DNA of 38,695 nucleotides from an uncultured Veillonella sp. (GCF_900545205.1 NZ_UQYC01000007.1:1-38695), one strand, 5' to 3'. Numbered from the stretch's first letter, positions 7,887 to 17,352 are shown. The notes: a model not told the origin generated them from the letters alone. Numbers and translations are program-made.

Positions 7887-8618
7887 TTATTTCTCCTCTT
7901 GCTCGTAAATTGCATTTACACGAGCTAAGTCTTCCGGTGTATCAACACCGATAAATCGTTTATCTGTAAGAATAACACGAATAGTATAGCCATTTTCAAG
8001 AGCGCGCAATTGCTCTAACGATTCGGTTTGCTCCGCTGGTGTTGGTTCCATCTTTGCATAGTTTAATAAGAAATCTCTACGATATGCATAGATGCCAATA
8101 TGTTTTAACGGCGCACGTACAAAATCATGACGTGGATACGGAATTAAGGATCTAGAAAAATACATCGCATCATTGCGATTATTTAAAATAACCTTTACAG
8201 CTGATGGTTCATCGTATTCATCCTCTAATAAAGGAGTGGCTACGGTAGCCATTTGTAAGTTTGGATCTTCTTCAAAAAGTTGGGCCAATTCATCAATAAG
8301 TTTTGGCTCAATCATAGGTTCATCACCTTGAACATTAATAATGACATCTAAGTCTGTATAATGATTAGCAACCTCGGCTAATCGATCAGTTCCTGTAGGG
8401 TGATTCGGGTCTGTCATCATAACAGAACCTCCAAAGTTTTGAACTGCAGAATATACACGTTCATCATCTGTAGCAACAATAGTACACTCAGTTTTTGTCG
8501 CTTGTGACACTCTTGCATAAACACGTTCAATCATTGGTTTACCTGCTATATCCGCTAATGGTTTTCCTGGTAATCTTGTAGAACCATAACGAGCAGGAAT
8601 AACGCATCCAAACTTCAC
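7887..8618 (-). CDS. kdsB: CMP-Kdo synthetase KdsB
   Basis: This 243-residue cytidylyltransferase activates Kdo as CMP-Kdo for WaaA. The nucleotide-binding signature IPARYGSTRLPGKPLADI lies at residues 7-24, followed by ATDDERV, the NVQGDEPMI metal/sugar-binding loop and HIGIYAYRRDFL. Length and motif order fit KdsB exactly. The start is GTG at 8618, with a GGGGG site 6 nt upstream; no ATG lies nearby. It begins 44 nt after lpxK and is immediately followed by kdsA. Confidence 0.96.
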   Translation of the reverse strand: MKFGCVIPARYGSTRLPGKPLADIAGKPMIERVYARVSQATKTECTIVATDDERVYSAVQNFGGSVMMTDPNHPTGTDRLAEVANHYTDLDVIINVQGDEPMIEPKLIDELAQLFEEDPNLQMATVATPLLEDEYDEPSAVKVILNNRNDAMYFSRSLIPYPRHDFVRAPLKHIGIYAYRRDFLLNYAKMEPTPAEQTESLEQLRALENGYTIRVILTDKRFIGVDTPEDLARVNAIYEQEEK

Positions 8619-8662
8619 AATAATCCCCCATTTCTGTTATTCGTGTATCTAATTATTATACA

Positions 8663-9775
8663 CTAAATCTCTAAATTTTCTATGAATTCTTGTTTTTCAG
8701 AGATGAACTCAATTCCAATAGATAGCACTAGAATCGGCATTTTCAAGTCTTCAATTGCATGCAATTGACTTAACTTCACCGCATCCTTCTCCGTGATACA
8801 AATAGCATCTGCTTGATGAGCAAATGCCTCTTTCCAAATATCTACAACATCATCATTTTCGAAATTATGATGATCACCAAATGGCATTGTATGGACCACA
8901 TTATATCCGATATCGGTCAATGTTTGTGTAAAGGATTGAGGGTTCCCAATACCACTAACCGCCATGATTCGATGCTTTTGATATGTATCGACTGGAGAAC
9001 CATTTTCTCCGTTGGCCCACTCATCTAATGTATACATACATTGAGGCTTGTGGATTGTTTCATATACAGGTGTATTAGGTAACATATGAGCTAAACGCTT
9101 ACGGATACCTGAAACAACACCTGGTGCCACTTGATCCACCTTGGTAAGAACAATAATACTAGCTCTTTGTAAGCCACTAAGCGGTTCTCGTAATAAACCA
9201 CGAGGTAATACATGCTCATAACCAAATGGATTAGAAGCATCAATAAGAACGATATCAATATCTCGAGCTAATGCGCGATGTTGAAAGCCATCATCCATAA
9301 CTAAACAATCTGCACCGAGCTCATTTATAGCAATTTCTGCAGATTTAGCCCGTTCACGGCCGATGATCACATTAGACTTTTGTAATACTTTGGCTAACAA
9401 CCAAGCTTCATCACCACTAATAAATGGCTCTACCAACATAGCACCATCTTTAGAAATAATTATATTTTTCTTATTGTCCTCAGCCCGATAGCCACGACTT
9501 AGCACAGTAGGATGGAGTCCTTTTCGGGCGAGTACATCACATATAAATCTCACCATTGGGGTTTTACCTGTACCACCAGCAGTAATATTACCAACACTGA
9601 TAACCGGAACAGTAACTTTAGTAACCCCTTTTCCCGCATCAAATCGAGCATTTCGTATTGATACAGCCTTTTCGTAACCTTTACTTAGAAAGCCCAAGCT
9701 GGAACGAGCTATATCACCTAATATGGATTGATTCTCACCACTAACGATGGATTTAAATAATGCTTCCCCACTCAT
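8663..9775 (-). CDS. lpxK: Tetraacyldisaccharide 4'-kinase LpxK
   Basis: This 370-residue inner-membrane-associated kinase phosphorylates the 4' position of the lipid A disaccharide. The P-loop is GNITAGGTGKTP (residues 62-73), followed by SRGY, a DGFQHRALARDIDIVLIDA block (DDGFQHR is the diagnostic LpxK motif) and HHNFENDD near the C-terminal half. The N-terminus is amphipathic with no strong membrane helix. The ATG at 9775 follows AGGAGG at an 8-nt spacing. It lies between waaA (56-nt gap) and kdsB, so lipid A phosphorylation and Kdo activation are co-transcribed. Confidence 0.95.
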   Translation of the reverse strand: MSGEALFKSIVSGENQSILGDIARSSLGFLSKGYEKAVSIRNARFDAGKGVTKVTVPVISVGNITAGGTGKTPMVRFICDVLARKGLHPTVLSRGYRAEDNKKNIIISKDGAMLVEPFISGDEAWLLAKVLQKSNVIIGRERAKSAEIAINELGADCLVMDDGFQHRALARDIDIVLIDASNPFGYEHVLPRGLLREPLSGLQRASIIVLTKVDQVAPGVVSGIRKRLAHMLPNTPVYETIHKPQCMYTLDEWANGENGSPVDTYQKHRIMAVSGIGNPQSFTQTLTDIGYNVVHTMPFGDHHNFENDDVVDIWKEAFAHQADAICITEKDAVKLSQLHAIEDLKMPILVLSIGIEFISEKQEFIENLEI

Positions 9776-9831
9776 AGGTGACTCCTCCTATTATGTAACA
9801 TCATAGATGAATCTAATAAATTATATCTAGC

Positions 9832-11136
9832 TTATGGAATAATATGGTGTTTTTCAAATAACTGACGTAACTCTTGTGTATTGCGTTGTGTAGCACCGCG
9901 ATTTTCACGAATAATATCAAGACAGTTTTGCCCCATTTCCGTTGATAAATCCTTATCCTTACATAATCGCAATACCATATCAGTTAATTCTTTACCATTC
10001 TTCACCTGCTCACAAGCATGACGAGAATGTAATAAAGCGAAAATCTCTTTGAAATTGAACATATATGGTCCTACAAGAATTGGTTTACCATGTGCTGCCG
10101 GTTCGAGAATATTATGGCCTCCAGTTTTCACAAGAGAACCCCCAACAAAAATAATATCCCCTAAGCTATATAAACGACCGAGTTCGCCAATAGTATCCAA
10201 AACAACTACAGGTATTTCTTCATGAACTGGCTCTGTCATATCACTACGACAAATAGCATTTAATTCATAACGCTTCGCTAGATTTTGAACATCATGACCG
10301 CGATATATCTCACGAGGCGCAATTAGTAAACGAGCTTGAGGGTATTCTTGTAATACTTGTTTAAAGGTCTCAAATATTGTTTCTTCCTCACCCTTATGTG
10401 TACTACCAGCAATAATTATAGGGTGATTATTACCAAAGCCAAACTCTTCAAGAAGTGATTGTTTTTCTTCGTTTGATACAGTAGCGTACGTTTGGTCGTA
10501 CTTCATATTCCCTGTTACAGTAATATCTGGTGTATGAGCTCCTAACACTTCAATATGTGCTGCATCAAACTTAGATTGCATACAAAAACGTTCAATAGAA
10601 CGCAACATTTCTTTTGTAAATGCACTAATATATTTATAGCGTTTCATACTACGATCAGAAATCCGCCCATTAACCATCATAACAGGAATATCTTCTGATT
10701 GCGCAATGCGCAAGAAATTTGGCCAAATTTCTGTTTCTACAAGTAAGATAGCAATAGGTTTAATAATTTGCAAAATCTTACGCGTCAAATACGGTAAATC
10801 TAGAGGGAAGAAAATAATCCCTTCAGCCTCTGGTATGATGCGATGGGCCATTGCATGGCCTGTTGCAGTTACAACTGACACCACAACAACCGCTTCAGGA
10901 AATTCCTTTTTTACTTCCTTCACTAATGGACTAGTAGCTACAATTTCCCCTACAGAAGCAGCATGAATCCAAATAGCACGACGTCCTTCAATTTTTTTTA
11001 GTAGTGAGGCTGGCATATAGCCTGCACTCTGTTTGATACGCTCATAAAATCCATCTTCAAAGGCAAGGCGGTATAGAATAACCGGAATCAAGCCAATCCA
11101 ATAAAATATGAGCAATACGTTATATATCCAGTACAT
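9832..11136 (-). CDS. waaA: Kdo transferase WaaA (KdtA)
   Basis: This 434-residue membrane-anchored GT-B glycosyltransferase adds Kdo from CMP-Kdo to lipid IVA. An N-terminal hydrophobic anchor (about 4-24) leads into the Glycos_transf_N domain, with the catalytic-base motif HAASVGE (E64). Later blocks are TGNMKYDQ, AGSTHKGEEE, LIAPREIYR, GGSLVKTGGHNILEPAAHGKP and VGPYMFNF, all characteristic of WaaA. The ATG at 11136 lies 2 nt after the msbA stop with AAAGGA upstream. The sequence does not reveal whether it adds one Kdo, two or more. Confidence 0.95.
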   Translation of the reverse strand: MYWIYNVLLIFYWIGLIPVILYRLAFEDGFYERIKQSAGYMPASLLKKIEGRRAIWIHAASVGEIVATSPLVKEVKKEFPEAVVVVSVVTATGHAMAHRIIPEAEGIIFFPLDLPYLTRKILQIIKPIAILLVETEIWPNFLRIAQSEDIPVMMVNGRISDRSMKRYKYISAFTKEMLRSIERFCMQSKFDAAHIEVLGAHTPDITVTGNMKYDQTYATVSNEEKQSLLEEFGFGNNHPIIIAGSTHKGEEETIFETFKQVLQEYPQARLLIAPREIYRGHDVQNLAKRYELNAICRSDMTEPVHEEIPVVVLDTIGELGRLYSLGDIIFVGGSLVKTGGHNILEPAAHGKPILVGPYMFNFKEIFALLHSRHACEQVKNGKELTDMVLRLCKDKDLSTEMGQNCLDIIRENRGATQRNTQELRQLFEKHHIIP

Positions 11137-11138
11137 GA

Positions 11139-12869
11139 TTATCCTTTGTTGGAGAATTGAACGGAATAGAGATGATTGTACAATCCGCCATCAACAGCTA
11201 ATAGCTCTTGGTGAGTCCCCTGCTCTACCAAGTGGCCTTGATTAAGTACAACAATTTGATGAGCATTTTGAACTGTGCTCAATCGATGGGCAATTACAAA
11301 TGCAGTACGCCCTTTCATAAGGCGATCTAGCGCCTCTTGTACAAGCTTTTCACTCTCAGTATCTAATGCAGATGTCGCTTCATCTAGAATTAGAATACGT
11401 GGGTCTTTCAAAATAGCACGTGCGATAGCTACACGTTGACGTTGACCACCAGATAAGGAACTGCCTCGCTCGCCCACCACTGTGTCGAGACCATCAGGCA
11501 TCTTTTCTACGAATTCAAGTACATTGGCAGCCTTAGCAGCTTCATATACTTCTTCATCAGTAGCATCTAATCGACCATACAAGATATTCTCTTTAATTGT
11601 GGCATTAAACAACACAGTTTCTTGTGGTACAAGCCCGATTTGTTCACGTAACGATTTAAATGTAACATCTTTTACGTCATAACCATCAATCGTGATAGCG
11701 CCACCCGTTACATCGTAGAAGCGAGGTAACAAATTCGCCAGAGTCGTTTTACCAGCACCAGATGGACCAACAAGAGCTACGCTTTCACCAGCCTTAACAG
11801 ACAAAGTAAAGTTTTCGAGCGCTGTTTTTTCACCATCGTAAGAGAATGAAACATCTTTAAATTCTACATTGCCTTTGATAGATGGCAACGTAATAGCATC
11901 AGGTTTTTCCACAACGTCAGTTTTAGTATCTAAAATTTCAAATACACGATCAGCTGCAGCCAATGCTTTTTGAATATTGCCATACACTTGGCTCAAGCGT
12001 TTAACTGGGTTAGACAAGTTGATTGCATAAATTAGGAACGCAATCAAAGAACCTGCTGTAATAGTCCCTGTTACTACAGAATAGCCACCATACCAAAGGA
12101 TGACTGCCACCGCAATAGCCGCAGAAAACTCAACCATTGGACTTAGTAAACTAGTCAACTTAGTAGCTTTAATAACAGCTTTAAAGTTGCGATCATTTTC
12201 ATCTTCAAAACGCTTCCGTTCAAAATCTTCACGAGCGAATGATTTTACTACTCGAATAGCGCTGATTACCTCTTGTAAAAGTGCTGTAATATCAGCCACA
12301 CGGCCTTGTACATCATGACCTGCTACACGAAGCTTTTTACCAAATACATTGATAATTACTAGCACTACTGGAACTGTAATAAAGGTAACAAGTGTCAATT
12401 TCCAGTCAATAAGTAGCATAGACACGAGAGAACCGATAAGTGTTACAGATTCCGTAATAAAAGAAATCAAATTATCAACTACAGCAGTCTGAAGTGCAGC
12501 AACGTCATTGGTAAGATTACTCATGATAACGCCAGTCTTACGACGATCAAAATAAGATAAGCTTAATTTTTGTAGATGATTAAAGATGGCCTCCCGTACA
12601 TCGATGATGACACGTTGTCCAATGTAAGACATATTATAGGTTTGACCATATGTAGCAAAGCCACGAATTAAGAATATAAGAATGATAGACCCTACTATGA
12701 GGTTCAACATAAACATATTCTTATCATCTAATACTTGGTCTACTACATTTTTAATAAGCCAAGGCACTACCAAGTATGCCGCAGCTGCGACGATCATGCA
12801 GAACACTGCAAAAATCATGCGCTTATAATAAGGCTTTACAAAATATAAGAGCCTAGAATAACTATTCAT
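11139..12869 (-). CDS. msbA: Lipid A flippase MsbA (ABC exporter)
   Basis: This 576-residue half-size ABC exporter has an N-terminal six-helix transmembrane domain (about 15-310) and a C-terminal ATPase domain. Nucleotide-binding motifs are GPSGAGKTTLAN (Walker A), VPQETVLF (Q-loop), LSGGQRQRVAIARAIL (signature), ILILDEATSALD (Walker B) and AHRLST (H-loop). Many ABC exporters look alike; the call as MsbA rests on its place between lpxB and waaA and on the N-terminal pattern. It would flip core-lipid A to the outer leaflet of the inner membrane as a homodimer. The ATG at 12869 follows AAGGAG and overlaps the lpxB 3' end by 8 nt. Confidence 0.9.
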   Translation of the reverse strand: MNSYSRLLYFVKPYYKRMIFAVFCMIVAAAAYLVVPWLIKNVVDQVLDDKNMFMLNLIVGSIILIFLIRGFATYGQTYNMSYIGQRVIIDVREAIFNHLQKLSLSYFDRRKTGVIMSNLTNDVAALQTAVVDNLISFITESVTLIGSLVSMLLIDWKLTLVTFITVPVVLVIINVFGKKLRVAGHDVQGRVADITALLQEVISAIRVVKSFAREDFERKRFEDENDRNFKAVIKATKLTSLLSPMVEFSAAIAVAVILWYGGYSVVTGTITAGSLIAFLIYAINLSNPVKRLSQVYGNIQKALAAADRVFEILDTKTDVVEKPDAITLPSIKGNVEFKDVSFSYDGEKTALENFTLSVKAGESVALVGPSGAGKTTLANLLPRFYDVTGGAITIDGYDVKDVTFKSLREQIGLVPQETVLFNATIKENILYGRLDATDEEVYEAAKAANVLEFVEKMPDGLDTVVGERGSSLSGGQRQRVAIARAILKDPRILILDEATSALDTESEKLVQEALDRLMKGRTAFVIAHRLSTVQNAHQIVVLNQGHLVEQGTHQELLAVDGGLYNHLYSVQFSNKG

Positions 12870-14004
12870 TACATTTCTCCTTACCGAGGTTATATACCAG
12901 TTCTGCTACGCGCTTTACAGCACCTGGTTCACCTAATTTATGATGTACTTCACGCAATTCGCTACGCATCGCTTCATTGCGTTCCACATCAGTTAGAAGA
13001 GGTTCCACAAGAGATACAATAGCCTCAGGTGTCACTGCATCTTGTAATAACTCAGGAATTACTTCTTTGCCAGCTACAATGTTTGGCAAACCTACATGGG
13101 TCACATTGACGACCATCTTACCAATGCCATATGTAATTGGAGATACTCGATACAATAAAATAGTTGGTAACTCCATCATAGCTGTTTCTAATGTAGCTGT
13201 ACCTGATGCGGCGAGACATACATCACAAATCTGCATCAAATCATATGTATGGTCTTCTGTAATCGTCACCGGCACTTTGTGAGCATCGATGAAAGTTTCT
13301 AATTCACTACGATCGATGGTATGTGCGCGAGGCAAGAAGAATTGAATATCCTCATGGTTCGCCATCAATTGCTCGCCACTTTTTAACATCGTATCTAGCA
13401 AGGATAGTACCTCTTGCTTACGGCTACCTGGCATGAGCAATACTTTTTTAGCATCCTTACGAGCTCCAAAGTATTCTTCAGATTCCTCTTTTGTCATCGT
13501 CGGATGTACGATATCCAATAGTGGATGGCCTACAAATTCTACATCGCATTTATATTTACGATACGCTTCAGCTTCAAAAGGAAAGATAGATGCTACCTTA
13601 GTGACATACTTGCGAATTGTATTCCCACGGCTACTATGCCATGCCCAAATCGTAGGAGCAATATAATAGAGAACGGGAATTCCCAATTCATGAGCTACAG
13701 CTGCAAGTTTCATATTAAAACCAGGGTAATCTACACAGACGAGAATATCTGGTTTTTCCTTCATCATGACGCGTTTTAAATATGTGCGAAGTTTAAAGAA
13801 TTTTGGTAAGGATTTAACAATCTCTACAATCCCTATAACACCTAAATTTTTAATATCATATACGATACGAACACCAGCGCGTTCCATCAAGGTGCCACCC
13901 ATACCAAACATATCGACCGAAGGATCTATTTCTTTTAGTGCATTAGCAACACTGGCCGCATGAGTATCGCCGGATGCTTCACCGGCGGAAAACATGACTT
14001 TCAT
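12862..14004 (-). CDS. lpxB: Lipid A disaccharide synthase LpxB
   Basis: This 380-residue GT19 glycosyltransferase joins UDP-2,3-diacylglucosamine and lipid X. Diagnostic blocks are MFSAGEASGDTHAA at residues 4-17, YYIAPTIWAWHSSR, VEFVGHPLLD, LLMPGSRKQEV and AASGTATLETAMMELP. The substrate from UDP-2,3-diacylglucosamine hydrolysis is supplied by the adjacent LpxI. The ATG at 14004 shares TAATG with the lpxI stop and has AAAGGAT upstream, so the two enzymes that act in sequence are translationally coupled. The 3' end overlaps msbA by 8 nt. Confidence 0.96.
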   Translation of the reverse strand: MKVMFSAGEASGDTHAASVANALKEIDPSVDMFGMGGTLMERAGVRIVYDIKNLGVIGIVEIVKSLPKFFKLRTYLKRVMMKEKPDILVCVDYPGFNMKLAAVAHELGIPVLYYIAPTIWAWHSSRGNTIRKYVTKVASIFPFEAEAYRKYKCDVEFVGHPLLDIVHPTMTKEESEEYFGARKDAKKVLLMPGSRKQEVLSLLDTMLKSGEQLMANHEDIQFFLPRAHTIDRSELETFIDAHKVPVTITEDHTYDLMQICDVCLAASGTATLETAMMELPTILLYRVSPITYGIGKMVVNVTHVGLPNIVAGKEVIPELLQDAVTPEAIVSLVEPLLTDVERNEAMRSELREVHHKLGEPGAVKRVAELVYNLGKEKCNE

Positions 14005-14840
14005 TATGCATCCTTTCTGGAATTCACAAATTCTTGGTCTACAGCACAGATGACAATACCATGGCGATTAGCCATATCAAGTACGTCTTCTTGCTGAACA
14101 AAAATAGTCTTTTCTGCTTCAACAGCTAACACTTTACAGCCACTATCAATCATAGACATTAATGTTTTAATCCCCACAGCAGGTACATCAAAACGCACGT
14201 CTTGATTTGGCTTTTCTGTTTTTACTACAACAGCCTCACCACGGCCAAGCTCACCACCGCGCAAAATACACTTATCAGTACCCTCAATGGCTTCAATCGC
14301 CATCGCCGCTTTATGCTTAACAACAACGGTTTGTCCAATATCCAGGCCGCCCATTTGTTTCGCTAATTCAAAGCCAAAGCAAATATCTGCCCATTGCTCA
14401 TCAGTTGGTTGTGTTTTTGAAAGCACCCCCACCTTTGGCATAAATGGTTTAAGGTATACAGTTTGATCTAACACTTTAAACCCTTCTCGTTCGATTTCAT
14501 CTACGATAGCGAGCATGATAGTGTCATCTTTACGATTTTTAAGGCGTTTAAGAACACCTAAGGTTTTTAAATCAGGGAATGTAAGACCTTTGAAGAGAAT
14601 TTCCTTAGTCACTTTACCTAACATAGTTAATTCTTCAACGCCTTCTTTTTTCAAGGTTTTAAAAATCTTACCTAATTTGGCAACACCAATATCATAGAAA
14701 GCATCGGCCTCAGCCTTTAAAGCCGGGTCTACATCTGGAACTACACCGATAACCACTACCTCATGACCTAATACATGAGCAGCGCGCATGAATTCTACAG
14801 GCAAAACACCAATGCCTGCAATCAATCCTACCTTTGCCAA
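14004..14840 (-). CDS. lpxI: UDP-2,3-diacylglucosamine pyrophosphatase LpxI
   Basis: This 278-residue DUF1009-family enzyme is the LpxI alternative to LpxH and LpxG. It makes lipid X from UDP-2,3-diacylglucosamine. Family blocks are LIAGIGVLPVEFMRAA at the N-terminus, LGKVTKEILFKG, KNRKDDTIMLAIVDEIE, a central VVVKHKAAMAIEAIEGTD and the C-terminal DVPAVGIKTLMSM. The start is TTG at 14840: GGAGG lies 7 nt upstream and no better start is in frame. It is the first gene of the long LPS operon. No calcineurin-type LpxH gene is seen in the window. Confidence 0.94.
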   Translation of the reverse strand: MAKVGLIAGIGVLPVEFMRAAHVLGHEVVVIGVVPDVDPALKAEADAFYDIGVAKLGKIFKTLKKEGVEELTMLGKVTKEILFKGLTFPDLKTLGVLKRLKNRKDDTIMLAIVDEIEREGFKVLDQTVYLKPFMPKVGVLSKTQPTDEQWADICFGFELAKQMGGLDIGQTVVVKHKAAMAIEAIEGTDKCILRGGELGRGEAVVVKTEKPNQDVRFDVPAVGIKTLMSMIDSGCKVLAVEAEKTIFVQQEDVLDMANRHGIVICAVDQEFVNSRKDA

Positions 14841-15145
14841 GACTATACCTCCTAGATGACCTACGGCCTATATATCAATGAGTGATTACAAATTTACAAT
14901 ACTTAATGCCTCAAAAAAGACATAATCATATACAATATATTGTACTATAAATAGGCATTTTTTACCATTAAAACACCATGTTTTATGCCTATTTCTTCAA
15001 CATTTTAGTAGATTTTTTTTATTCCTCTTTTTACGTCTTATGAACGCAAAAAAACTTCAAATATTTTATCAAAATATTTTATATGTATGACCTAATGTTA
15101 TAAATTTCACATCCCATTAAAAGCATGATATTTATTAAGTACATA
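14841..15145 (-). other. AT-rich leader upstream of lpxI with nested inverted repeats
   Basis: This 305-bp gap holds no gene on either strand. It must carry the promoter of the lpxI operon if the lpxA terminator works, but several -10-like hexamers on the minus strand lack a convincing -35, so none is called. A perfect 14-bp palindrome (TACAATATATTGTA) lies at 14931-14944. An inverted repeat with 10-bp arms lies at 14949-14958 and 14985-14994, spacer 26 nt. These could be an operator and a leader hairpin. The ribosome binding site GGAGG is at the left end. Confidence 0.5.
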
Positions 15146-15176
15146 AAAAGACCTCGTACATAGTACGAGGTCTTTT
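15146..15176 (-). terminator. Rho-independent terminator after lpxA
   Basis: A perfect 14-bp stem (15146-15159 and 15163-15176) encloses a 3-nt ATA loop. The stem has a GC-rich core (CCTCGTAC) and an A/T end that supplies the T-tract on the minus strand. It lies only 3 nt after the lpxA stop and separates lpxC-fabZ-lpxA from the lpxI operon. Confidence 0.92.
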
Positions 15177-15179
15177 GAA

Positions 15180-15992
15180 TTAGTCACGACGTGTACGCAT
15201 AATACCACGATCGGCATTGCGTAAGAAGCGTAATAAATTTTCAATTTCTACAGAAGAATCAAGTTGCATTTCCATTTCTTCGATAGCCTTAGATAAACTA
15301 AAGCCAGAACGATAAATAATACGGAATGCTTGTTTTAAATCTCGGCGTACTTCTTCTGAAATGCCCGCACGAGACAATCCAACAGAGTTAAGGCCAATAA
15401 CACGTGCTGGTTGACCATCAGCAATGACATATGGTGGAATATCTTGAACCACCTTTGCCATACCGCCAACCATTGCATTACGACCAATTTTAACAAACTG
15501 ATGGATACCTGCAAGGCCGCCAATAACAACGCGATCTTCAACGATAGCGTGACCAGCAAGGCCTGCACAGTTACTCATAATTACATTATTGCCAACGATA
15601 CAGTTATGAGCCACATGTGTACATGCTTGAAGCAAGCAATTATTACCTACACGTGTTTCTTCACCTTCTCCAGTAGCGCGGCTAATAGTTACGAATTCAC
15701 GGATAACCGTTTCATCGCCAATATTACAATAGCTTTTTTCGCCTTTAAATTTTAAATCTTGCGGTTCCAACCCAATAGATGCGTTAGGATAAATCTCACA
15801 ACGCTTACCAATGGTTGTCCAACCACCAATTACAACATGTGCACCGATTTGTGTGCCATCGCCAATCTCGACGTGTTCGCCGATTACGGCGCCAGGACCT
15901 ACGATTACATCTTTGCCCAATTTAGCATTTGGATGGACTATGGCTGTACTATGGATGTTGGATTCTGCATTTTCCATGCCTACAACTATCAC
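15180..15992 (-). CDS. lpxA: UDP-N-acetylglucosamine acyltransferase LpxA
   Basis: This roughly 270-residue left-handed beta-helix enzyme performs the first acylation of lipid A synthesis. Hexapeptide repeats begin at STAIVHPNAKLGKDVIVGP. The catalytic-His region is THVAHNCIVGNNVIMSN, followed by LAGHAIVEDRVVIGGLAG and a helical C-terminal domain. GTG at 15992 is the preferred start because GAGGAG (16006-16001) ends 8 nt upstream. A GTG at 16001 overlaps that site, and the ATG at 15977 is about 23 nt away. The extra N-terminal residues (MIVVGMENAESN) are longer than in E. coli LpxA. It is the last gene of the lpxC-fabZ-lpxA operon. Confidence 0.93.
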   Translation of the reverse strand: MIVVGMENAESNIHSTAIVHPNAKLGKDVIVGPGAVIGEHVEIGDGTQIGAHVVIGGWTTIGKRCEIYPNASIGLEPQDLKFKGEKSYCNIGDETVIREFVTISRATGEGEETRVGNNCLLQACTHVAHNCIVGNNVIMSNCAGLAGHAIVEDRVVIGGLAGIHQFVKIGRNAMVGGMAKVVQDIPPYVIADGQPARVIGLNSVGLSRAGISEEVRRDLKQAFRIIYRSGFSLSKAIEEMEMQLDSSVEIENLLRFLRNADRGIMRTRRD

Positions 15993-16011
15993 TACAATCA
16001 CTCCTCAATCA

Positions 16012-16437
16012 TTATACAAGGGCAAACATGTATTCACCGCTAGCGCACAATTTGTCGCCAACATAGGCACGGCCTTCAACCTTACCCATTTTACCTTTGA
16101 TCTTTACAATATCAACTTCCATACGTACTTGATCACCAGGTTTTACAGGATGACGGAAACGAACTTTATCAATACCTGTAAACATAGGTGTAAGACCGCG
16201 GTTTTCTTCAGGATATAGCAAAGCAATACCACCAACTTGTGCAATAGCCTCAGTCAATAACACGCCTGGCATTACTGGATTACCTGGGAAGTGTCCTTGG
16301 AAGAACAATTCGTTGAATGTAGCATTTTTAATACCCACAGCGCGTTTCATAGGTTCTAACTCAACGATGCGATCTACCAAAAGCATAGGATAACGATGAG
16401 GTAAAATTTCTAAAATGTCTTCGTGATTAAGAATCAT
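16012..16437 (-). CDS. fabZ: 3-hydroxyacyl-ACP dehydratase FabZ
   Basis: This 141-residue hot-dog-fold enzyme dehydrates 3-hydroxyacyl-ACP in fatty acid elongation and so competes with LpxA and LpxD for the same hydroxyacyl-ACP pool. The active-site helix is HFPGNPVMPGVLLTEAIAQV, with catalytic H49 and E63. The N-terminus ILPHRYPMLLVDRI is diagnostic. The ATG at 16437 overlaps the lpxC stop (ATGA) and follows AGGGAG, indicating translational coupling. Some bacteria carry an LpxC-FabZ fusion; here the two remain separate but adjacent. Confidence 0.97.
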   Translation of the reverse strand: MILNHEDILEILPHRYPMLLVDRIVELEPMKRAVGIKNATFNELFFQGHFPGNPVMPGVLLTEAIAQVGGIALLYPEENRGLTPMFTGIDKVRFRHPVKPGDQVRMEVDIVKIKGKMGKVEGRAYVGDKLCASGEYMFALV

Positions 16438-17273
16438 GGCTGTGTCTCCCTTATTTCTTCCATTATACTGCGAGCCAATCTTGAATTTAATTCATGACTC
16501 GATTTTAAAGCAATTACATGACCTTCAATTGGTCCCAATAAGAATAAGTCGCCCATTACATCTAATGCTTTGTGACGAACTAATTCGTCGTCAAAGCGAG
16601 GTACAGACAAACACTTCTCATCATCATAAACTAAAGCATTATCAAGGTTACCACCTTTTGCAAGACCCATAGCCTGTAATTGTTCCAATTCCTTCATAAA
16701 TCCGATAGTTCTTGCAGCACTGATGTGTTCTTTAAAGTATTCTGGCGAAACTTCAAAATCACAATGTTGCGTACCAAGTAACGGATGGCTGTTAATCGAT
16801 GTAAATGTAATGCGATAGCCGTCATATGGTAAAATAACTACAAAACGATCACCATCATATATAGCGTGAGAACGTGTCACTTTATATACTTGACGTGGCG
16901 CTGTTTGTTCTTGAATGCCTGCCTCTTCTATGAGACCTATAAAAACTGCACTACTGCCATCACCTACAGGAGGTTCAGGAGAATCCATCTCGATATAACA
17001 GTTATCAATATTCATAGCACTGAACGCAGCCATCACATGTTCTACAGTGAAAACCTTCGCTTCACCATTTTCCAATGTAGTAGCGCGCATAGTGTTCGTC
17101 ACATTATCAATGTGTGCTCGCACAGAAGGATGCCCTTCAATGTCCGTGCGGACAAACACAATTCCTGTATTTTCAGGTGCAGGTTTGAAAACCATATTTA
17201 CTGGTTCACCGCTATGAAGGCCAATCCCTTGATATGAAACAGCCTGTTTTATTGTTTGTTGTGGCTTACTCAT
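16434..17273 (-). CDS. lpxC: UDP-3-O-acyl-N-acetylglucosamine deacetylase LpxC
   Basis: This 279-residue zinc amidase catalyses the committed step of lipid A synthesis. Zinc ligands are visible as H79 (VEHVMAAFSA), H234 and D238 (RHKALDVMGDL). The general acid/base His is H260 (LKSSHELN). The N-terminal YQGIGLHSGEPV and the EPPVGDGSS block are typical. The ATG at 17273 has AAAGGA 7 nt upstream. It heads a three-gene operon with fabZ and lpxA, from the promoter at 17352-17324. Control here would set LPS flux, and a 28-bp palindrome sits farther upstream. Confidence 0.97.
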   Translation of the reverse strand: MSKPQQTIKQAVSYQGIGLHSGEPVNMVFKPAPENTGIVFVRTDIEGHPSVRAHIDNVTNTMRATTLENGEAKVFTVEHVMAAFSAMNIDNCYIEMDSPEPPVGDGSSAVFIGLIEEAGIQEQTAPRQVYKVTRSHAIYDGDRFVVILPYDGYRITFTSINSHPLLGTQHCDFEVSPEYFKEHISAARTIGFMKELEQLQAMGLAKGGNLDNALVYDDEKCLSVPRFDDELVRHKALDVMGDLFLLGPIEGHVIALKSSHELNSRLARSIMEEIRETQP

Positions 17274-17323
17274 AAGAAAGTCCTTTCATAATCTGAATTC
17301 ACGTTTACTATACACCAATATGT

Positions 17324-17352
17324 ATTATACCCTATTTGCATAGGTGATACAA
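17324..17352 (-). promoter_or_regulatory. Sigma-A-type promoter of lpxC-fabZ-lpxA
   Basis: A perfect -10 TATAAT (17329-17324) is spaced 17 nt from TTGTAT (17352-17347), which matches TTGACA at the key TTG. A transcription start near 17317 would give a leader of about 45 nt before the lpxC ATG. The position and perfect -10 make this the best candidate in the gap. Confidence 0.75.

Noticed and set aside
15411..16218. Overlapping open frames on the plus strand in the lpxA-fabZ region
   Set aside because: They mirror hexapeptide-repeat coding sequence on the other strand and carry no start signals.
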